Assembly (NCBI RefSeq): GCF_003144115.1
Contig: NW_020312018.1
Coordinates: forward strand, 295,658 to 359,657
DNA length: 64,000 nt
Source: Tilletiopsis washingtonensis
Taxonomy: Eukaryota > Basidiomycota > Exobasidiomycetes > Entylomatales
Direction of reading: 5' to 3'
In this document: piece after piece, positions 57,992 through 64,000 of the stretch
Layout: each line of letters begins with the position of its first letter
Position numbering within the stretch: the stretch's first letter is position 1
Notes under the pieces: model-generated
Told to the model about the DNA's origin: nothing
The model's input: the letters and a program-made list of their open reading frames with translations, nothing else
Database searches by the model: none
Translations under genes and position numbers: made by a program

Positions 57992-59919
57992 CGTGGCCAC
58001 AGAAAGTCAGGCGACGCGGTGGATGATGAAGCAGCAGCGGCAAGTGGCACTGCAGGTGCGAGATGTGGGGTGTGCGGCGTGTGCGAGCAGAGACGGCGAC
58101 GAAGACGGTGCGCAGCAGCAGCGCAGGAAGACGTGGATGGGCGAGTGGCTGTGATGGAGGAGGAAGAGAGATGGAGGGAGGAGAGGAGACTGGCTGGCAG
58201 CGCTTGGCAGAGAGAGAGGCGGCCGAGACACAGCACGCAGCGCAGCGCAGCAGCAGAGCGAGGCGTGGTGGGCGACGCGGCGCCGGCGCTGGCTGCATCC
58301 AGCAGCCGTTGCTGGGGCGCGGCGCGGCGCGGCGCGGGCAAAGCGAGCAGCGACTTTTGCGGGGAAGGGGCCAAGTGCCTGCCTCGCCGCGGACGCGCTC
58401 CTCTCTCCGCACCTGCGCAGCACAGCTGCTGCACCGCTCGCCGGCCCGCTCCGCCGGCTGCAGGCGCGCCATCTCTGCATCTGCGCATGCGGTCTGCCGC
58501 CGGAGTGCCCTGATCGCTGGTGCTGGCGCTGCGCTCATGCACTCGCCTCCTCCGCACCCAAACAGAGCGCCATCAAATGAGAGGGGTACAGCACAGGGGC
58601 ACAGAGCACCACGAGGCGTCGACGCCCTCGTTCTGGGCGCGGGTGAGCCCCTGCGGTGCGGCAGCATCTCTCTCGCGCTCTCGCGTCTCTCCCCTCCTCT
58701 GCGGCGGTCTCGCGGTGTTGCCTCGCCTGCACCAAAGCAGCAGAGCCTCGCAGCGGCGCATGTCGGATCTGCGCGCCGTGGCGCCGCGGGCCAACCGTCC
58801 GGCCTCGGCCGCTGCTGCCGTGGAGCCTGCTGGGGCCGTTGCGGCGCGGCGTCGCTGCTGGCCTGCGCGCGACGTCACTGCGCTCGCACACTGCCCGGGT
58901 GCCCTTCCCCGCAGTCGAAGCCTCCAGCGCTCATGCCGCTCTCTCTCCGCACAGCCCGCCCTCCGCAGCTCTCGCGCCAACGCATGTGCAGCTCGTGCAG
59001 CACACCGCTCATGTGCTGCACAGCTCGCCTTTTGGGGCGGGCGCCACGCGGCGGCCGGCTTCGGCCGGTAGAATACTTGGCCATGTCACGTGTTGCCAGC
59101 AACGCGCTCGCCACCTCACGCTGCGGGCTCAAGACACCTCGTTGCCGCAGCCGAGCAACAGCAACGTGGGCGTGCGTTCGCTCGAGCCCTCTCGCTCCGT
59201 CGCGGCTCGGTTGCGCAGCTGCGGCCGTAGCGAAAGTCGAACGACGACGACGTCCTCGCTGCCCTGCTCCCAGCGTGTGGCGGCGTGGCGCGCGCGGTGC
59301 CCAGGCCCTCATCGGCCCCCTGTCGTCCCTGTGCCGCAGCAAGACGAAGATTGTGCCTCGCGCCTGCGGGCGCAGCGACAGCAGTGCCGGTTTGAAAGCG
59401 TGGCCGACGAGCGTCTGGCGCTCTCTCGTCTGTCCACAGAAGCGGTACAGCAGCTCGGCTCCGAGCAAGGAGAGCGCCTGCCGCCGACGCATGAGCGCGT
59501 TCGTGCACAAGGGGCACCGAAGCCGACGAGCACAGCATGCCGCAGCCACAGCTCGGCTCTTACTGCAAAGCGACGTTGCAACGCAGCCGAGGACGTAGCG
59601 AGATGCTCACGGCCGCAGAGCGTGGGAGCGCAGCCGAGAGCGGCGGCAAGCAGAGAGCATCTCGGGCCCGTGCTTTCATGCCCGCACGCATCTCGACTGC
59701 GCAGCCGCAACCCGCCGCCCTGCTCGCTGCCGAGGTGCTACCATCTCGCTCGTCTGCGTTCGAAGCTGCGACATGCACCAAGATGCAGAGCGCAGGCGAG
59801 GTGTCACGCTGCGAGCGTCGGCAGAGCCATAAAATGCCAGCTCCGGTGCTGTCCTCGCCGCTCGTCCGCACCTCGCTTCCGCACCCCAAGCTCTGCCTCT
59901 TCACCCCTCGCTCGCCGCC
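57992..59919. other. Divergent intergenic, zinc-finger factor and RING-H2 protein
   Basis: About 1.9 kb. The minus-strand leader of the zinc-finger gene is C/T-rich (58130-58260). The rest has only overlapping low-information frames on both strands. A TATA-like element sits ~90 bases before the RING-H2 ATG. Confidence 0.5.
59828..59834 (+). promoter_or_regulatory. TATA-like element of the RING-H2 gene
   Basis: CATAAAA lies 92 bases before the ATG at 59920 and is followed by a C/T-rich leader. The match is loose, so this is tentative. Confidence 0.3.
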
Positions 59920-61231
59920 ATGGAAGCTCTACCTAGCTTCGAGCCTATCACGCCTCCTCTCGTGGGCATGCCAGCAGCCAGCACCGCTCCCAAGAAGCAG
60001 AGCGAGGGCTCGTTCGCCACCATCATCGTGGCCGTCTGCGTCACCGTCGCCGTCATGGTCGTCATCGGCGTGCAGCTCTACGTCCTCTGGCGCTCCGCTC
60101 GTCATGCTGTGGCTGCTCCCCGTGCGCACGGCAGCGGCGCTGGTATGAGCCGTCGTGGGCGGTCGCAGGGACTGAAGCAGGATGAGATTGGTGAGTGAAG
60201 AGTGCGGCTAGCTCTCGACCACGGCTGACACGTCACTAGATGCGTTCCCCGTCATCAAGTGGGACCCCAGCATGGCTTCCGGCGTCGATCTCGAGAGCGG
60301 CCGCAATAGCAGCGGAACGACGCCGCTGGATGACTATGCTGCCGGCAATCTCGCACTCGTGCGATGCTCATCGTCGCCCGCGGCGCAGGGCGCTAGCTCG
60401 GAGCCCGAGTATACGCGAGCCGACGACATCGAGGCCAACGCTGCCGTACATGCGCTCTCATCTCGAGCTGAGCCGCCGATGCGGTCACGCCCCATCTCCC
60501 TTCGCCATGTCCCGCGCGCTCGCGCATGGTCGCACCAGCAGTGCTCGATCTGCGTCGAGGCGTTTGTGCTTGATGATGAGGTGAGTGACCAGCGCTCTCG
60601 CCGTCCAGCTGCCCTTGCTCAATTTTCCTTGCCAGTTGCGCGTCCTGCCTTGTCCTGCGAAGCACAAGTGTGGGTCTTGCTGTTGTGAGCGAACGGTCGC
60701 TCGTCGCTGAGCGCATTCTCACAGTTCACGCCGAGTGCATCGATCGCTGGCTGCTCAAGCGCTCCGTCTGCCCGCTGTGCCGCACCGACTTTGCGCCCCC
60801 CGAACCTGCACTGCTCATCTCAGAGAGCGAAGCATCGGGCGTCGTTCTCGAGGAAGGACCAGCCAACGGTGTGACGCTCTGGGAATGCGAGGCCGGCAGT
60901 GAGTCTCGCTTCTCAACGCCGTTGTCCTCAAGCTCATCTCTGGGCCTTCGCAGCTCCCGACGCTGCCACGCACCCTTGCGACAAGGCACCTCAGTCGCCA
61001 CTGACTGCTTCGCGCCAGCGTCGCGACGGCGAGGACGGTTCACGTCCCACAGCAGCTGCGCTCGAGCTCGAGCTCGACGTCGAGCAGCAGGCGTCCTACG
61101 CCGCGCATGACTGCCAGCAGAGCGCTCCATCTGCCGCGGCCGCGACTGCCGTCGGCGCTGGCTCGGCATCAGCTCATCCCCATGCTCCGCTCGTCACGCA
61201 CCTTCCTCCGCTCTCGGTGGTGTCGGCGTAG
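59920..61231 (+). CDS. Membrane-anchored RING-H2 E3 ubiquitin ligase
   Basis: Five exons: 59920-60190, 60240-60580, 60636-60669, 60725-60898 and 60954-61231, giving 365 residues. One N-terminal transmembrane span (TIIVAVCVTVAVMVVIGVQL, residues ~34-53) precedes a basic stretch and a Ser-rich linker. The RING-H2 finger is built from three exons. CSICVEAFVLDDE ends exon 2, LRVLPCPAKHK is the 34-nt exon 3, and FHAECIDRWLLKRSVCPLC starts exon 4. Together they give C-x2-C-x14-C-x3-H-x2-H-x2-C-x10-C-x2-C, the zinc-binding spacing of ATL/RNF13-like ligases. The C-terminus is disordered. Such proteins ubiquitinate membrane cargo in the endosome, vacuole or plasma membrane; the target is unknown. The exon-3 donor (GTGGGT) was chosen because it restores the second zinc-ligand His. 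Confidence 0.88.
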
Positions 61232-62815
61232 CGGCGACTAGCAAGCGTCACGCTGGCCGTCGGCGAGCGCATGGCATGTCGGAGCCGCGAGCGGCCTCGC
61301 TTGACGCTGCGGGACCCGGCACCTGACTTCCCTCCCCCTCGGCGTCTATACCCTCGCCCTGTGCATCTGCACCTGTAGCCTTTACGCCCCGACTCTGTCT
61401 CCGTTCCCATGTCACCCTCGTCACGATCCTACCGCCGCGCCGGCACGGCTTTGAAAATGAAGCCAAGTCATGCGCATGATGGAAGCGTGACACGCGCCCT
61501 TGTCCTCGTTGATGAGGCGCACAAGGTGGTGGGAGCCGCGCTCCTTCCGGCTTGCTCGCTTTTCGAACCGTCCTGACCAGCGCTCTCTCCTCTCTGCACG
61601 GCAAGCCCCTCTGATGACGAGCGCCTCACCGAGGCCGAGCGATGTGTGCCTGGCCGGCCGGCGCTGCTTGGCGAGGGAAGGCACGCACGCGGCGGCCTGT
61701 GCGGCGAAAGAGCATCGCGGCCCGCCACGAGGCGTCTAAATTGGCCGGCGGCGGAACGGCGCTAATCGGGCGGAGCAGCAGGCCAAAACAAGCACAAGAG
61801 CGAAGGCCCGCGCGGCGAGAGAGGGGGCGTGCAAGAGCTGCGCTCTGCTGCGCTGCTGATGGAGAACAAGGCCGCAGCAGCAGGCATCCCGCCGGATGCA
61901 CGTCCAGCACGTGTGAGCGCCGAAGGAAATCCACAGGCGGCTGTGGCGGAGTCGAGAGAAGGAGGGAAGCGGGCAAAGATGAGGTGTCGCGAAGGGCGAG
62001 CGGCACACGGGAGGAGAGGCGGGCCGCCGCGGCCGTTGCTGGTCCGGGCGCAGCGCCTGCGTCGGAACTGGCGCTGCACCCTTGTGCTTGCCCGCGGCGC
62101 CCGGCCCGTTTGGCTGCGTTCACGCGCCGCTCGCTCGAGCGCGAGCGTCTTTGTGTTGCTTGAGGCGTCGAGGGCGCAGCTGAGCAAGGCGCGGCAGAGG
62201 GCACGGCTGCTGCTCTACGACCGGGCGCATCTCTCGCCCTCGCTGTGGCAGCAAGGCGTGCATGACAGCCGCCCGGCCGCGGCCTCGATGACGCTCGCCG
62301 CTCCTCTCCTGCCTGCTGCCCGCTTGCTGCCGTTGCGTGCCTGCTGCTTGCGCATGATCCATCCCTCGCGCGCCCTCGGATCCGAGCAGCACCAGCTGAT
62401 GACCGCTTGTGCGGCGCCTGTGCTGACGCTGCATCTGAGAGCTGCCGAGGGACGCTGCTGCAGCCTCGCATCTGCTCCTGTGGCTGCGCTGCGCCCTCTG
62501 GCGCATCGGCGCGGCTCTTCGCTGCCGAGCGCTGATGGCTGCTCAGCCGCTGCATCGGATACAGCAGCACTCTCGGACCTGACGAGCTGCTGACCCTCTC
62601 TCCTCTGCACCACCACCACCGCCGACGACCCCACCACCGACCGCCCGCCGCCCTCGCAAGACACCTTCCTCTCACACGCAAGCCCTCCAAGCCTGCCTGA
62701 TCCCTCTCGCCCTCTCCTCACGCCCGCCTCCTCGCCTGCGCACTCCGCGCACCTCTCTCCGAGTCCCTCCTCAGCATCTCACCCCGAAGCCTCGCACCTC
62801 TGCTGCCGCGCACCG
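61232..62815. other. Intergenic, RING-H2 gene to G-alpha gene
   Basis: About 1.6 kb. The last ~220 bases are a C/T- and ACC-rich leader of the G-alpha gene. The remainder has only overlapping shadow frames. No gene seen. Confidence 0.55.
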
Positions 62816-64000
62816 ATGGGCAACTGCCTCTCCAACAGCGCGGGCAACGACGGCTCGCCCGAGTCGCTCAAGTCGCGCCAGCTCGACCGGCTGCTGCGCG
62901 ACGACGAGAAGCGCATGGTCAAGGAGGTGAAGCTGCTGCTGCTCGGTGAGTCGCGCTGGGCCCCGCCGCAGGGGATGCGCAGCGCTCAAGGCATGCTGCT
63001 GTCAGGTGCGGGCGAGAGCGGCAAGTCGACCATTCTCAAGGTGAGTGGAGCAGCAGCTCAAAAGTTGCACCGCGATGCCACATGCTCAGTTTATCCGCGC
63101 TGCCCCCAGTCCATGCGCCTCATTCATCACATCCCATTCACCGCCGCCGAGCGCGAGCACTACCGGCGCCTCGTCTTTGTGAACCTGGTGCAGGGCATGA
63201 AGCTGCTGCTGGACGCCATCGAGGAGTGGGGCGGGCACTTTGAGCATCCCGAGTACGCCGTGAGTTGTGCATTGTGGCAGCGGTCGTTAAGCATCGCAGT
63301 GCTGAGAGCGAGTGGACGACGACGCATCGAAACAGACGTTTCTCTCGCTCTTCATCGCATATCCAGACATCGCCGAGGAGGAGCCGTTCCCGGCAAACTA
63401 CTTTGAGCCGCTGCGCCTGCTCTGGAACGACGCCGGCGTGCAGGCGGCGCATCGGAGAGGCAACGAGGCTGCCGTGCCGGAAAAGTGAGTCGCCGCTGGA
63501 GGCATGCGGGATGAGATAGGCCCGGAGGCGCTCGGCTGGCCGCGCTGACACTCTGTGGCTCTGCGCTCTCGCTGCAGTCTGACCTAGTGAGTGGCTGCTC
63601 CAGAGCGCGGCCTTGCTAGGCGTGAGGCTCATGAGCGCTGCGCAGCTTCTTTGCCGACCTGGACCGCTTCTTCGACCCGCGCTACGTGCCGACGGACTCT
63701 GACATCCTGCGGTGTCGCAACAAGACGACGGGCATCATTGAGACCACGTTCCCGATCGATGACCGCATGTACAGGTGAGTCGCGCAGTCTCTAGCGTGCT
63801 GCCTGCCGTTCCTAGATGCTCACGTCGCCTGCGCAGAATCCTCGATGTCGGAGGACAGGTGAGCGCAGTGCACGCGAGGGAACGAGCGACAGCAGCACTG
63901 ACGTGCTTCTTCACGCCAGCGCTCGGAGCGCAAGAAGTGGGTGCACTGCTTCGAGGGCGTCACGGCTGTGCTGTTCCTCGTGGCGCTGTCGGGCTACGAT
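62816..64000 (+). CDS. Heterotrimeric G-protein alpha subunit, 3' partial
   Basis: Eight exons are visible: 62816-62945, 63006-63040, 63110-63259, 63336-63484, 63578-63586, 63646-63774, 63837-63858 and 63920 onward. They give 235 residues before the window ends. The start MGNCLS carries the N-myristoylation Gly and a palmitoylation Cys. The P-loop GAGESGKST is complete. Switch I is in [10 protein letters not shown] and switch II in [12 protein letters not shown], split by an intron. Exon 5 is only 9 nt (T-CTG-ACC-TA) and is needed to read [14 protein letters not shown]. The protein would couple a seven-helix receptor to an effector; in basidiomycetes such subunits act in pheromone or nutrient-cAMP signalling. 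Which subclass it is cannot be decided without the C-terminus. Confidence 0.95.

Overview
The window is a gene-dense, GC-rich, intron-rich fungal nuclear segment. Introns are mostly 55-120 nt with GTGAGT/GTGCGT donors and CAG/TAG acceptors, many with a CTGAC-like branch site. Several ATGs follow long pyrimidine-rich leaders. The gene set (glycogen synthase, class I cAMP phosphodiesterase, G-alpha subunit, arrestin-like adaptor, histidine acid phosphatase, secreted class 3 lipase) fits a basidiomycete. High GC and many long Ser/Ala/Gln-rich disordered tails suggest Ustilaginomycotina or a similar group, but that placement is inference. I saw no bacterial, viral, organellar, rRNA, tRNA or CRISPR signatures. 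All exon joins below were read by eye from splice sites and frame continuity, without RNA data.

Layout, left to right: arrestin-like adaptor (+, 5' end outside window); secreted histidine acid phosphatase (+); mitochondrial 2-oxoglutarate dehydrogenase E2, KGD2 (+); glycogen synthase (-, nine exons including a 10-nt microexon); cAMP phosphodiesterase (-); a 4.6-kb divergent gene-poor interval; a 1311-residue two-RRM protein (+); secreted lipase interrupted by a 645-nt run of N (+); head-to-head ribosomal protein genes eL38 (-) and eL24 (+); thymidylate kinase with a 478-residue disordered N-terminal extension (-); SEC23 (+); a 3.4-kb stretch with decayed coding-like sequence and a strong hairpin; secreted SurE-type phosphatase (+) followed by a 22-bp minisatellite; an acidic protein of unknown function (-); PHS1 3-hydroxyacyl-CoA dehydratase (+); B-type cyclin (-); a probable mitochondrial protein of unknown function (+); a C2H2-C2H2-Zn2Cys6 transcription factor (-); a membrane RING-H2 ubiquitin ligase (+); and a G-protein alpha subunit (+, 3' end outside window).

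There is no operon-like or biosynthetic cluster. Functions are mixed housekeeping and signalling. Some genes touch the same biology: G-alpha and cAMP phosphodiesterase belong to cAMP signalling, which in fungi also influences glycogen synthase; two secreted phosphatases and a secreted lipase point to nutrient scavenging; the arrestin-like protein and the RING-H2 protein could both act in ubiquitin-dependent membrane trafficking. I see no single new multi-gene system. The most unusual items are the extended thymidylate kinase with a canonical internal start codon, the repeated Leu-Tyr-Glu-x-Ala-Arg motif in the arrestin-like protein, two microexons of 9-10 nt, and the unexplained 42-45 kb stretch.
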